DNA of 64,000 nucleotides from positions 1 to 64,000 of the forward strand of contig NZ_JAKOAV010000008.1 in NCBI RefSeq assembly GCF_029478095.1, given 5' to 3'. How positions within the stretch are numbered: position 1 is the stretch's first letter; every line of letters starts with the position of its first letter. Source of the DNA: Pelotomaculum isophthalicicum JI (lineage in GTDB: Bacteria > Bacillota > Desulfotomaculia > Desulfotomaculales > Pelotomaculaceae). A program made the position numbers and the translations under genes. The notes under the pieces are model-generated. The model did no database searches, was not told the origin of the DNA, and was given only the letters and a program-made list of their open reading frames with translations. Positions 1 to 8,884 of the stretch are shown piece after piece.

Positions 1-16
1 TTACTAACTCGACAAG

Positions 17-130
17 GTGTCCGGATGTTGCCGAAATGCTGTCCGGATAATTCCGTTATGCTGTCCGGATGTTGCCGTTACGCTGTCCGGATGCTACCGG
101 AATGGGTGTCCGGATGCGGCCGAAATATGC
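17..130. repeat. Five tandem 22-bp repeats, IS21-like element end
   Basis: The octamer GTCCGGAT occurs at 19, 41, 63, 85 and 108, a 22-22-22-23 bp periodicity, each copy followed by a variable G/C-rich tail such as GTTGCCG. Short multiple repeats of about 20 bp beginning with TGTCC are typical of IS21-family termini, where they bind the transposase. No transposase gene lies inside the window, so this would be the edge of an element continuing to the left, or a solo end. The SLH fragment next door stops just beyond it, which fits an insertion that cut that gene. The family assignment is by pattern only. Confidence 0.55.
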
Positions 131-153
131 AAGGCACCAGGAATACCTTCAGA

Positions 154-660
154 TTAACAAATCATAACGAAAAATGTCAATATAAAAGATACGACCCCAG
201 CCCTGACGATCATCGCCGCGATCTGTTCGCGCGTAACCGGGTCATCAGGACCGAATGTCGTCGCGTCATAACCATTGACGACACCGTTGGCAGCCGCAGT
301 CGCAACATAATCTTTAGCCCAGTGGCCGGCTGTGTCGCCGAACACTTTGCCTGATTGCTGCTGCAGCTTGAACGCCTTCACCAGGACTGTGGCAAACTCG
401 GCCCTGGTAATCTGGTTGTCAGGCTTGAAGGTTCCATCGGGATAACCACTGATTGCTCCCAATGCAACCAGCTTGTTGATGTTGTCTTTTGCCCAGTGAC
501 CGGCGATATCTGTCAAGGTGGCCTTTGAGACAACCTTTTCAGTGGCAAGCACGGCAAATTTCGTGAAGTGGGTAACATCGCCGCTTACTTTACCTGCCGA
601 AAGGTCGACACTCACGTTGTCCAGCTTGACCCACGCGCTTGTCGCTTCATTAAGCCAGTA
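154..660 (-). pseudogene. SLH-domain surface protein fragment
   Basis: The frame encodes two S-layer homology motifs (DIAGHWAKDNINKL...GYPDGTFKPDNQITRAEFA and DTAGHWAKDYV...FGPDDPVTREQIA), which bind pyruvylated secondary cell-wall polymer. The first ATG is at 615, but SLH-protein-like sequence (YWLNEATSAWVKLDNV) continues in frame upstream to a stop codon near 661-663, so the start is missing. The C-terminus after MIVRAGVV turns into non-SLH sequence next to the 22-bp repeats. Both ends therefore look broken. It is best read as a relic of an S-layer or stalk protein whose parent carried a beta-rich domain upstream of the SLH repeats. Confidence 0.8.
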
Positions 661-758
661 TCAAGGACCATTTCCAGAACTTCAGCTTCTGCGCCATTCC
701 AACCCAGGGCTGCAAGCATTTTTTGGATAAAACGTGTTAACATGTCAATGGTTTCCAT
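612..758 (-). pseudogene. Short unrecognised ORF overlapping the SLH relic
   Basis: An ATG at 758 opens a 48-codon frame (METIDMLTRFIQKMLAALGW...) that overlaps the SLH fragment in a different frame. The first 39 residues look like genuine helical protein, and the remainder reads the SLH frame out of phase. I do not recognise the family. It may be the N-terminus of another gene joined to the SLH fragment by a deletion. A GGAGG lies about 20 nt upstream, too far for a convincing ribosome binding site. Confidence 0.2.
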
Positions 759-892
759 ATTCTATTTCTGACAGTCCCCCTCCTTGTGTCGCACAATTAA
801 CAAAATGTTCATTATGCTAAAGATATATCGGAATTAAAACAGCCGGATTCTTATAGTACAGAATTCCGGCTGCAGGTAATCCAAATCATTTA

Positions 893-1255
893 TCATTCCT
901 TACCCCTAACACGTATTCGTTTCTCCTCAACTATCCAGAGCTGCCCGGGGAAAAAATTTCCCGTCAATCTTGGTAGTAGATTGCGGACCACTTTCAAAAC
1001 AGCGTCTTTCCCCTGTTCTTTGGACCTCAATACAATAATGCCTTCCGTTGTATCCGGAGGATATGTAATGATATCTGAAAAATCATTATCGAGGGTAACA
1101 AGAGCCCTGCCTTCCTCCCGGCATTTCGTCATCAGCATCTGATCGGAGCACCCTTGGATATTCTCGGAGAAAACCGATTCAACATCATGGCCGACGGAAC
1201 GGAAAAGCTCCATTACATCCACAGAAAGATTCTCATCTATCTTAATTCTCACCAA
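893..1255 (-). CDS. DUF5615 PIN-like toxin
   Basis: This 120-aa protein has the DUF5615 PIN-like layout: an N-terminal acidic residue in IKIDENLS, a central LVTLDNDFSDI with the expected Asp pair, and a C-terminal WIVEEKRIRVR strand. Such proteins are thought to be RNases of VapC type, acting on cellular RNA unless held by their partner. It follows the DUF433 gene by 9 nt on the same strand, the usual antitoxin-toxin order. The function is inferred from family and context, and no cognate target can be read from the sequence. Confidence 0.75.
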   Translation of the reverse strand: MVRIKIDENLSVDVMELFRSVGHDVESVFSENIQGCSDQMLMTKCREEGRALVTLDNDFSDIITYPPDTTEGIIVLRSKEQGKDAVLKVVRNLLPRLTGNFFPGQLWIVEEKRIRVRGKE

Positions 1256-1264
1256 CTGACCTCC

Positions 1265-1633
<369 letters not shown>

Positions 1634-1781
1634 GTCAAGAAAAACGGAGGTCACTATATGACGAAAGCACCCCTCATTTCTTCCCATTAAGATTGAGAAT
1701 CAAGGACAAGGCCGGAGTCATGGAATATAATAAATATAAAAAGGAACAATCAGAGGACTGGCTTTAGCCATGGGGAGAACG

Positions 1782-3176
1782 TTACGAGGCCCTGTCTTTC
1801 ATCAACATTACTTTTACAGTCTGCAGTAAAATAGCCAGGTCCTTTGCCGGCGAGTACGACTTCGTGTAAAGCAAGTCATACTTCAGCTTGTTCTCCGGAC
1901 TGGTGCTGTACCGCCCCGCAATCTGGGCCAGGCCGGTGATGCCCGACTTGACATTCATCCGGTAGACGTATTCCGGCTTCTGTTTTACCAACTCGTTAAC
2001 GAAAAAAGGTCTTTCCGGCCGCGGCCCCACGATGCTCATATCACCCTTCAAAACGTTCAGCAACTGCGGGATTTCGTCGATCCGGGCCGCCCGCAACAAG
2101 CGCCCCACCCTGGTAACCCGCGGGTCGTTCTCCGAAGCCAGCACCGGCCCGCTCTCCTGTTCAGCGTTTACTACCATAGTACGAAACTTGTACAAATAAA
2201 AAGATTTTTCCTGCATGGTAAGACGCTTTTGCCGGTATAAAACAGGCCCCGGAGAGTCTAATTTAATAGCAATACCCGCCAGGATACATAATGGCGCGGC
2301 AACCACAAGGGCGGCCAGGGAAAGAACAATGTCAATCAACCTTTTCAGAATCATGGATTCCTCAGGTATCTTCAAACGGCCCACAGCAAAGATAGGCACG
2401 TCATCAACCTGATCCAGCCTCGCCTGGGTTAACATAATCTCATACAAATCGGGTACCAGGAACACCTTGATATCTTTCGCCACACATGAGTTAATAACCC
2501 CGGCTTTGTGCTCCTGGGAGAGATTTGAACAGATAAAAACCTGGTCGGGTTTCACGATGTCAAGGCATTGACAAAATTCAGGCAACTCACCCAGCAGCGG
2601 CCAGCGGTTCTCAACACTACAAGAAGATTCATATACCGAATAACCCGGTTCAGACTGAGACTCAAGAACAAGACCGGATACCTTGATCGTCCCGCCCGCC
2701 GCTGATTCCAACTTTTCAGCCAGCGCGACCGCCTCTAAAGGTTGTCCGACGACAATAACCCGCCTGATACCCTGCAAACCTCTTTCCAGGTGCCATGCCG
2801 CTCTTCTCCAGAGGCTGAGCAGAGCCAGTTGAATAAATGGCGCTGCTAACAGGACCGTACGCGGGAAGGCGAAATTACGAAAAAGGAATGATAAAGCCAT
2901 ACCAACCATGGCTTGAAAGAACACAACACAGATTAATGAAGCAAAAACTTCCGCCCAACGCCACCTGTAACTGCCGTATAATCTGTAGAAATAAAAAAGG
3001 GCTAGCGCGGATACAGTAAGCCAGGGCCAAGTGGAAAGATAAGGAGTCAGGTTTCTTTCGGGAATGTCCCAACCGAACTTAATTAAGAATGCCAGTATAT
3101 ATGCCAGATTAACCAGAACAAGATCAAAAAGCACTAGTCCTATTCGAAAAAATATTTTATCCTTTTGCATTTCCAT
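1782..3176 (-). CDS. Undecaprenyl-phosphate sugar phosphotransferase
   Basis: This is a 464-aa polyprenyl glycosylphosphotransferase (WbaP/EpsL class) that loads the first sugar-1-phosphate onto undecaprenyl phosphate at the inner face of the membrane. Four or five membrane helices occupy about 10-120, a Rossmann-like CoA_binding_3 domain about 130-260, a further membrane hairpin about 280-305, and the catalytic domain follows. Visible signatures are SPGPVLYRQKR, YKFRTMVVNAE, DEIPQLLNVLKGDMSIVGPR and the C-terminal GITGLAQIAGRY. It is the promoter-distal gene of the glycan locus and is probably its initiating transferase. The sugar donor cannot be read from sequence. Confidence 0.93.
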   Translation of the reverse strand: MEMQKDKIFFRIGLVLFDLVLVNLAYILAFLIKFGWDIPERNLTPYLSTWPWLTVSALALFYFYRLYGSYRWRWAEVFASLICVVFFQAMVGMALSFLFRNFAFPRTVLLAAPFIQLALLSLWRRAAWHLERGLQGIRRVIVVGQPLEAVALAEKLESAAGGTIKVSGLVLESQSEPGYSVYESSCSVENRWPLLGELPEFCQCLDIVKPDQVFICSNLSQEHKAGVINSCVAKDIKVFLVPDLYEIMLTQARLDQVDDVPIFAVGRLKIPEESMILKRLIDIVLSLAALVVAAPLCILAGIAIKLDSPGPVLYRQKRLTMQEKSFYLYKFRTMVVNAEQESGPVLASENDPRVTRVGRLLRAARIDEIPQLLNVLKGDMSIVGPRPERPFFVNELVKQKPEYVYRMNVKSGITGLAQIAGRYSTSPENKLKYDLLYTKSYSPAKDLAILLQTVKVMLMKDRAS

Positions 3177-3262
3177 ATAAAAACCCCCAGGGGGAAATAA
3201 GAAAACCGTTCCACTATTGTACTAATTCCTTAATTCGTCACATTAAAACAATTTCCTTTTAA

Positions 3263-4456
3263 TTACCAATAAATAATTCTTATTATAGCATTATTACCCA
3301 GCCTTATGCATAGATATAATTCTATGTACTTTTTTCTCATTTCATTTATGCTAAATAAATTTTCAGCTCTTTGCCGTCCCAGTTCCCCCATCGAAAGGCG
3401 CTTGTCTCTACTGGAAATCAGGTCCCGGAGAGCCTTTTCCGCCGCTTTCAGGTCAAGTTCATTGATTAAACAACCCGTTTTCTGATGCACCACCAACTCG
3501 CCCACACCCCCCACCGCGTTGGCCACAACCGGACACCCTGCCTGCATCGCCTCAATTATAGTCAGAGGCAGGCCTTCCCATCTCGAAAACAGGACAAAAA
3601 TATCAAAATCCCTTATTAATTCCGCCGCTTCCTCTCTCGCACCCAGTAAAAACACACGCCCGTTCAGACCGCTACCAGCGATGAATTCTTCACATTCGGA
3701 TCTCAACGGACCGTCGCCGATAAGAACAAAATAGAGTTGTCCCTCACCCGGACCTCTGTCAGGACGGGTGATCATTCGCCTGGCTAACTCCAGTAAAAAC
3801 AGCGGGGCTTTCTGAGGCGCCAGGCGGGCCACTGTCCCGATGATAATGTCTTCTCCTTTAATATCCAGTTCCCCGCGTAAAATCCCTTCCCGTTTTTGGG
3901 ACTCAGGCAGACCATTATAAATCACACAAAACTTACCATCAGCCGCGAGCCTTAAACTCCGGCCCTTCGCCAGGTCGCTTTCAGACACACAGACAACCTT
4001 AGTGCTGACCGCTCCGGCCAGCCGCTCCGCCCATTTATAGAAGAAACGGACAGGCCGGCTCTGGTACTCATTGATCCCCCACCCGTGCACGGTGAAATAA
4101 ATCTTCGGCACGCCGGCCAACCAGGCGGCCAGCCTGCCTAAGATGCCGGCCTTGGAACTGTGGCAGTGGACAATATGAAAAGCCTCTTTTTTCATCAATG
4201 AATAAAGCTTCCAAAGGGCTTTGAAGTCATTTAACGGTGAGATATTTCTTTTCATTTCCGGGATTTCTACCACATGTATACCTTGGGGCAGAACCTTTAA
4301 CCAATTCACCAACTCGCCACCGGGCGCGCAGGCGACAGTTACCTCAAACTGTTCCGCGGGCAGCCCGGCAACAATATGGTAAACTACTTTTTGAGCTCCG
4401 CCAAGTTCAGATAATGTTATTACATGTAAAACTTTTAAAAGGGCCAAAGAACCCAC
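3263..4456 (-). CDS. Glycosyltransferase family 4 (GT-B)
   Basis: This 397-aa retaining GT-B enzyme has an N-terminal acceptor domain beginning VLHVITLSELGGAQKVV and a C-terminal nucleotide-sugar domain with GTVARLAPQKAP and the EX7E-type stretch GLPLTIIEAMQAGCPVVA near 295-310. It has no signal peptide and probably acts on the lipid-linked glycan at the cytoplasmic face. It lies between the initiating transferase and another GT4 gene, all on one strand. The donor and linkage are unknown. Confidence 0.9.
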   Translation of the reverse strand: MGSLALLKVLHVITLSELGGAQKVVYHIVAGLPAEQFEVTVACAPGGELVNWLKVLPQGIHVVEIPEMKRNISPLNDFKALWKLYSLMKKEAFHIVHCHSSKAGILGRLAAWLAGVPKIYFTVHGWGINEYQSRPVRFFYKWAERLAGAVSTKVVCVSESDLAKGRSLRLAADGKFCVIYNGLPESQKREGILRGELDIKGEDIIIGTVARLAPQKAPLFLLELARRMITRPDRGPGEGQLYFVLIGDGPLRSECEEFIAGSGLNGRVFLLGAREEAAELIRDFDIFVLFSRWEGLPLTIIEAMQAGCPVVANAVGGVGELVVHQKTGCLINELDLKAAEKALRDLISSRDKRLSMGELGRQRAENLFSINEMRKKYIELYLCIRLGNNAIIRIIYW

Positions 4457-4527
4457 CTCATAGTCTCTTTAGCGACACCACAGATAGCAATGATATCTAT
4501 CCGTCCAATTTTTATCCCATTCCCAAA

Positions 4528-5685
4528 CTAGATTGCTTTTTGTGCAATAGCGTCAAGAATCTTCTTTATGATGCTTTCCCAGGTATAGCTCTTAACACGT
4601 TCCTGCATTTTTACCCCCATGGTCAAAGCTAATTCTTTTTTACTACTAATCAGTTCTATTGCTCTAACCATATCACAAACATTGCCCGGATCAAACAGGC
4701 ATATTTCAGTATCTTTACAAAAAAGGGAATTGATATTTTCCAGGTCCGGAGCCACCACCGGGCGGGCCAACGCGGCATATTCAAAAAGCTTCATAGGGGC
4801 GCCTGTGGTCAACGTGTGTGGCAATATGGCTATATCAAATTTAGCAATTTCTTCAAAAGCCTGGCCGGGAGGCAGGTGTCCAACCCATTCAACATAACCT
4901 GAAATGCCCAGCACATCTGTTTTTTCTTTTAACTTTTCATATTCTTCACCTTTGCCGACAACAACAAGATAATACTTATGTGTTTGCTTTTCGATCAACA
5001 ATTTCACTGCTTCGAGTAATAAATCTACCTTGTGCCAACGGCTCAAGTTCCCTAAAAAACCCAAAGTAATTTTTTTTTCGTTAAAAAAAGGCTTATGTTC
5101 CGCAGCCAGAGCAATGCCCCTTTGCAACCTTTTATGGCTAATCCCGTTTGGCAATACCAAAATTCTTTGTTCCGGTATGCCCAGATTCACGAAATAACCT
5201 TTTGCCTGTTCTGACATTGTAACAACCAGGTCAGCATGCTTCCCGATGTTCTTCATCGCAGCTTTATGGAAAAATTTAAAATAACGCTCGCCTTTATACT
5301 CTCTTTCTATTGGAAATGGTGCATCAAGATGAACGATAAGCGGCAGCGCATTTTTTTTCTTTAAAAGACAACCGGCAAAATCATATATGCCGGCCCGGTG
5401 AAAAATTAAATCAAATTTCTTTTTTTTAATGCTGTTTTTCGCTCTTCTAATGGTCACTAAACCAAGGGCGGCCTCAATGATATCTTTTGCCCACCATGGC
5501 AAGCGGCGTGCCACATTGCGCAGTTTACCTTCAGCGCTTCCAAACTCATAGGGTTTTATTGGAGAAGGCCCGGTTAAAACCACCTGACAGCCTAAATTTT
5601 TAAATCCTTCCACAAAGGCGTTTACCTGCACGGCGTCGCCTCCACGGCCAACGAGAACATAAGTAAAAAGAATATTATATAACAT
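4528..5685 (-). CDS. Glycosyltransferase family 4 (GT-B)
   Basis: This GT-B glycosyltransferase has an N-terminal LVGRGGDAVQVNAF glycine-rich loop and a C-terminal domain with GFLGNLSRWHKVDLLLEA, followed by KLFEYAALARPVVAP carrying the catalytic-site glutamate. The start at 5685 (385 aa) is preferred: it has GGGTGGT about 10 nt upstream and homologues start MLYNILF. A longer frame from 5724 has no ribosome site and would overlap the end of gmhB. It is part of the glycan operon; substrate unknown. Confidence 0.88.
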   Translation of the reverse strand: MLYNILFTYVLVGRGGDAVQVNAFVEGFKNLGCQVVLTGPSPIKPYEFGSAEGKLRNVARRLPWWAKDIIEAALGLVTIRRAKNSIKKKKFDLIFHRAGIYDFAGCLLKKKNALPLIVHLDAPFPIEREYKGERYFKFFHKAAMKNIGKHADLVVTMSEQAKGYFVNLGIPEQRILVLPNGISHKRLQRGIALAAEHKPFFNEKKITLGFLGNLSRWHKVDLLLEAVKLLIEKQTHKYYLVVVGKGEEYEKLKEKTDVLGISGYVEWVGHLPPGQAFEEIAKFDIAILPHTLTTGAPMKLFEYAALARPVVAPDLENINSLFCKDTEICLFDPGNVCDMVRAIELISSKKELALTMGVKMQERVKSYTWESIIKKILDAIAQKAI

Positions 5686-5710
5686 TGACAGACTACCACC
5701 CGCAATCAGT

Positions 5711-6286
5711 TTACAAGTTCTCATTACGGTATCTTACAATGTAATCAAGCGCGGCAGTCATATCCGGTACCGAAATCCAACCTGACGGCAATTTCAGGCG
5801 CTCTTCCCGCCCATAGCCTGTCTCCACCATTAGTACTTTCGTCCCTGCCGCATCCCCCGCCTGCAGATCAATCAACTTATCACCTATTGTCCATGAATTA
5901 CCTAAGTCAATATCTAAGTCCTTAGCAGCCTGAAACCACATGCCTGGAGCAGGCTTACGGCAATTGCACCTAATCTTGTATTCAGGTATAATTCCATCAA
6001 TATGATGTGGGCAATGATATACCGCGTCAATTTTTACATTCCTTTGTTCCAACAGCTCAGCCATTCTATCATGGATTTTTTTTAATTCAGCTTCGTTAAA
6101 ATAACCACGTGCCAATCCAGATTGATTAGTAACTACCACCAGTAAGTATCCCATTTTGCTAAAAGTATTCAAAACGTCTCCCACGCCATATAACAAGTGA
6201 ACCTGTTCTGGACGCGAGAGGTAGTTTACTTCCTCAATAATAGTTCCATCGCGATCAAGAAATATAGCAGACCTCCTATCAATCAC
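5711..6286 (-). CDS. gmhB: D-glycero-D-manno-heptose 1,7-bisphosphate phosphatase
   Basis: This 191-aa HAD subclass IIIA phosphatase removes the C7 phosphate of heptose 1,7-bisphosphate. It shows the FLDRDGT nucleophile motif (D11, D13), VVTNQSGLARG, the zinc-binding set CPHH...CNCRKP and the last HAD motif IGDKLIDLQAG. With GmhA, HddA and HddC elsewhere in the locus it completes the route to GDP-activated D-glycero-alpha-D-manno-heptose. The anomer preference cannot be told from sequence; the GDP branch is inferred from the presence of hddA/hddC. GmhB-like proteins can also be histidinol-phosphatase-like, but the context favours heptose. Confidence 0.9.
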   Translation of the reverse strand: MIDRRSAIFLDRDGTIIEEVNYLSRPEQVHLLYGVGDVLNTFSKMGYLLVVVTNQSGLARGYFNEAELKKIHDRMAELLEQRNVKIDAVYHCPHHIDGIIPEYKIRCNCRKPAPGMWFQAAKDLDIDLGNSWTIGDKLIDLQAGDAAGTKVLMVETGYGREERLKLPSGWISVPDMTAALDYIVRYRNENL

Positions 6287-6369
6287 CGATCAGATCCCTC
6301 TCAATCAACATACCAGAATAAAAAAGATTTTTGGTACTGTTACATTAATATTTTTTTAAATATTTTATT

Positions 6370-7086
6370 TTACAAAGATTCTTTTAATTTCTTTTTAATT
6401 TGTCTAAAATCTTTTATAGCCTGCTTCCCAATTCTTATAATTCTTTTTAGATTAATGGAATTAACTCCTCCTTGTCTTGGTCTAAAAGTAATGGGGATAA
6501 ATTTAACATTTTCCTTTGCGTTCATAAGTAGCACTGTCAGCATAACGTTAGATAAATTAAAATCTTTTGGAATTTGGTATATGTACTTTTCCATGACTTC
6601 TCTTTTGATTAATCTAAATGGTGCATTAGCATCTGTTATATTTAGCCCAAATATACATCTTAAAACCAATTTTAATATCTTTGTAACAAATACCCTCGAT
6701 AACCCGTCTTGTCTGTTACTTCTATGACCAATTATTGCAGAATACCTATACCTTTGCTCCCAAAACTGATAAAACTCAGATGGAAGCGTTTGTCCATCTG
6801 AATCAGTTTGGAAAATATAATCCGCACAATGTTCAATTGCATAATGATAACCATATAAGACAGTTGCACCATGACCACTATTTGGCTTTGTCAATGGTTC
6901 AAAGTATTTTAATTCTGCCTTTAAATCAAGCATTTTATTGTATGTGTTGTCCTTACTACCATCGTTGATAATTACAAGTTTAGAATTACCACCTATTTTT
7001 TTAACCACTTCGTGCCATTCCCGCGCAACTGATTCGATATTCATTTCCTCGTTGTAAGCAGGAATGACTATATATAAACTATCCAT
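6370..7086 (-). CDS. Glycosyltransferase family 2 (DPM1-like)
   Basis: This 238-aa inverting GT-A enzyme of the dolichol-phosphate mannosyltransferase type has YIVIPAYNEEMNIE at the N-terminus, VIINDGSKDNT, and FQTDSDGQT with the metal-binding DxD. It lacks the long C-terminal membrane region of larger family members. It most likely transfers a sugar to undecaprenyl phosphate, making a donor flipped by the adjacent GtrA-like protein. The start ATG at 7086 has AGAAGG upstream; a TTG nine bases earlier is less likely. Its end is followed by an AT-rich gap before gmhB. Confidence 0.88.
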   Translation of the reverse strand: MDSLYIVIPAYNEEMNIESVAREWHEVVKKIGGNSKLVIINDGSKDNTYNKMLDLKAELKYFEPLTKPNSGHGATVLYGYHYAIEHCADYIFQTDSDGQTLPSEFYQFWEQRYRYSAIIGHRSNRQDGLSRVFVTKILKLVLRCIFGLNITDANAPFRLIKREVMEKYIYQIPKDFNLSNVMLTVLLMNAKENVKFIPITFRPRQGGVNSINLKRIIRIGKQAIKDFRQIKKKLKESL

Positions 7087-7543
7087 TATTTGCAAACCTT
7101 CTTTCTATATTTTTTTCTATACTTTCAATGACAGGTCCAAAGGTTACTAATTTATTTAGAATAAACTGAAACAGGGCAACAATAAATACTGAAACAATCT
7201 TTACTACCATATCATTTATGTTTATTATCTTGATTCCAATACACAAAATAATCATTGATAATAATAATCCAATATAGCCAACAAAATAAAAACTAGCAGC
7301 ACGCTTGATTAGTTTATCTGTCTTCTTAAAATTTATAAATGTATTTAGAATAAAGCTAAGAGTTATTCCGAGATTTATTCCAAAAAAATTTGCGACAAAT
7401 TCGCTTAACATCAACTCACGCGTTAATAAGTAATATGTAAGACTATCGAGTCCCGCAGATATACTACCGATAATTCCGTATAAAAACATTTCAACAAAAA
7501 TAGGGTTCTCTTTTAGTAATTTAATAATCATACTTTTATACAT
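7079..7543 (-). CDS. GtrA-family membrane protein, putative flippase
   Basis: This 154-aa integral membrane protein has four predicted helices and the GtrA pattern: FLYGIIGSISAGLDSLTYYLL, then FFGINLGITLSFILNTFINF. GtrA proteins are thought to flip undecaprenyl-phosphate sugars so that side-branch residues can be added outside the cell. It overlaps both neighbours (glf upstream, the GT2 gene downstream) by a few bases, so translation is probably coupled, and GtrA plus DPM1-like GT2 is a standard pair. It is strikingly AT-rich. Confidence 0.85.
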   Translation of the reverse strand: MYKSMIIKLLKENPIFVEMFLYGIIGSISAGLDSLTYYLLTRELMLSEFVANFFGINLGITLSFILNTFINFKKTDKLIKRAASFYFVGYIGLLLSMIILCIGIKIININDMVVKIVSVFIVALFQFILNKLVTFGPVIESIEKNIERRFANNG

Positions 7544-8690
7544 CTACCTCTTCAGCTATTTTTATTGCTCTATCAACAACTGCATCCATATTATAATACT
7601 TATATTCAGCAAGTCTCCCACAAAGGAAAATATTACCAGTCCTTTCTATATCTGCCTTATACATTTCATATCGTTTTAAGTTCCGCTCATTAATAATTGG
7701 ATAATATGGAATATTGCCCTTTTCGGCCATTATATTGTAATGCAGTGGATATTCTTTTAAAATTGTTGTTTTTCCGTTTACTACTTGACCGGTTAAATAT
7801 TTAAATTCAGTTATTCTTGTGTAATCTTCCTCATTGGGATAATTAACAACTGCACAAGGCTGAAAATTTGTTACATCATATCGTTCAAAAACCAAATCTA
7901 ATGAACGATATGGCAATTCACCGTATTTATAATTTAGTAAATCGTCCACAGCACCTGTGTAAATAATAGGTTTTCTATATATCTCACCGTCAAAATAAAC
8001 ATTTTTATCAATAATTTTTATTTTTTTTGCTGCATTACAGTTTAGTTTAATTGTTATATTAGGGTGATTTAGAATTTTCTCAAATAGTTTCGTGTAACCA
8101 TATTTTGGCATAACCTGTATTTTGTCTTGAAAATATCTATCATCATAACCCAAAACAACTGGTACTCTGCTAATGACCGACCCATCAACTTGCTCAATAG
8201 GAATACCCCATTGCTTTGCAGTATAGTTAATAAAAACTTTTTCAAAAATATATTGTCCAAGCTCTTTTATAATTTCGTCTGAGTTATTCATAATTTCCAT
8301 GACTGATATTACCTGTCTATCCAAAAAGATTTCTATAAGTCTTTTTTTAATTATATCCGCTTTTTCTTCTGAAAATAGTTTTTCGATTGATGTGAAGTTA
8401 AATGGTATTGGAACCAATTGTCCATCAATTCTGCCTAAGACTCTATGTTCATAGGAAAACCAATCTGAAAAGCGTTTCAGGTATTCAAAAACATAATCTA
8501 AATTTGTATGAAAAATGTGTGGTCCATAACGATGAACATATATGCCATTTATATCCATATCCTCATACATATTACCTGCTATATGGGACCTCTTTTCAAG
8601 TAATAATACTTTTTTGTTTTTCTCCTCAGCAAATTTTCGGGCAGCAACAGCACCTGCAAAACCACAACCGATAACTATAATGTCAAACAT
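7536..8690 (-). CDS. glf: UDP-galactopyranose mutase
   Basis: This 384-aa FAD enzyme interconverts UDP-galactopyranose and UDP-galactofuranose, the donor for galactofuranosyl residues. The N-terminal dinucleotide motif VIGCGFAGAVAARKF, then HIAGNMYED, HRYGPHIFHTN, the NYTAKQWG substrate-loop region and the C-terminal FLCGRLAEYKYYNMD are all typical and complete. It indicates that the glycan made here contains Galf. It overlaps the gtrA-like gene downstream, and a good AAGGTG ribosome site precedes its ATG. Confidence 0.95.
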   Translation of the reverse strand: MFDIIVIGCGFAGAVAARKFAEEKNKKVLLLEKRSHIAGNMYEDMDINGIYVHRYGPHIFHTNLDYVFEYLKRFSDWFSYEHRVLGRIDGQLVPIPFNFTSIEKLFSEEKADIIKKRLIEIFLDRQVISVMEIMNNSDEIIKELGQYIFEKVFINYTAKQWGIPIEQVDGSVISRVPVVLGYDDRYFQDKIQVMPKYGYTKLFEKILNHPNITIKLNCNAAKKIKIIDKNVYFDGEIYRKPIIYTGAVDDLLNYKYGELPYRSLDLVFERYDVTNFQPCAVVNYPNEEDYTRITEFKYLTGQVVNGKTTILKEYPLHYNIMAEKGNIPYYPIINERNLKRYEMYKADIERTGNIFLCGRLAEYKYYNMDAVVDRAIKIAEEVDV

Positions 8691-8884
8691 AATAATTCAC
8701 CTTCTTTAGAAATTTAAAGGGCACAGAAAAACGTATTTTCATTCATTTTTAATATATTCGCTATTTAACTTATAACCAAATGCACATACGTCAATTCAAA
8801 TATGTCAATTCTTATATAAACTTTATCGAGGCAGATTTGTTACTTGACTTGCAATAATTCCCTATTCATTAAGCCTTCATAGTA

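Noticed and set aside
17-130. CRISPR array
   Set aside because: The repeats are directly tandem at 22 bp with no spacers and no cas genes.
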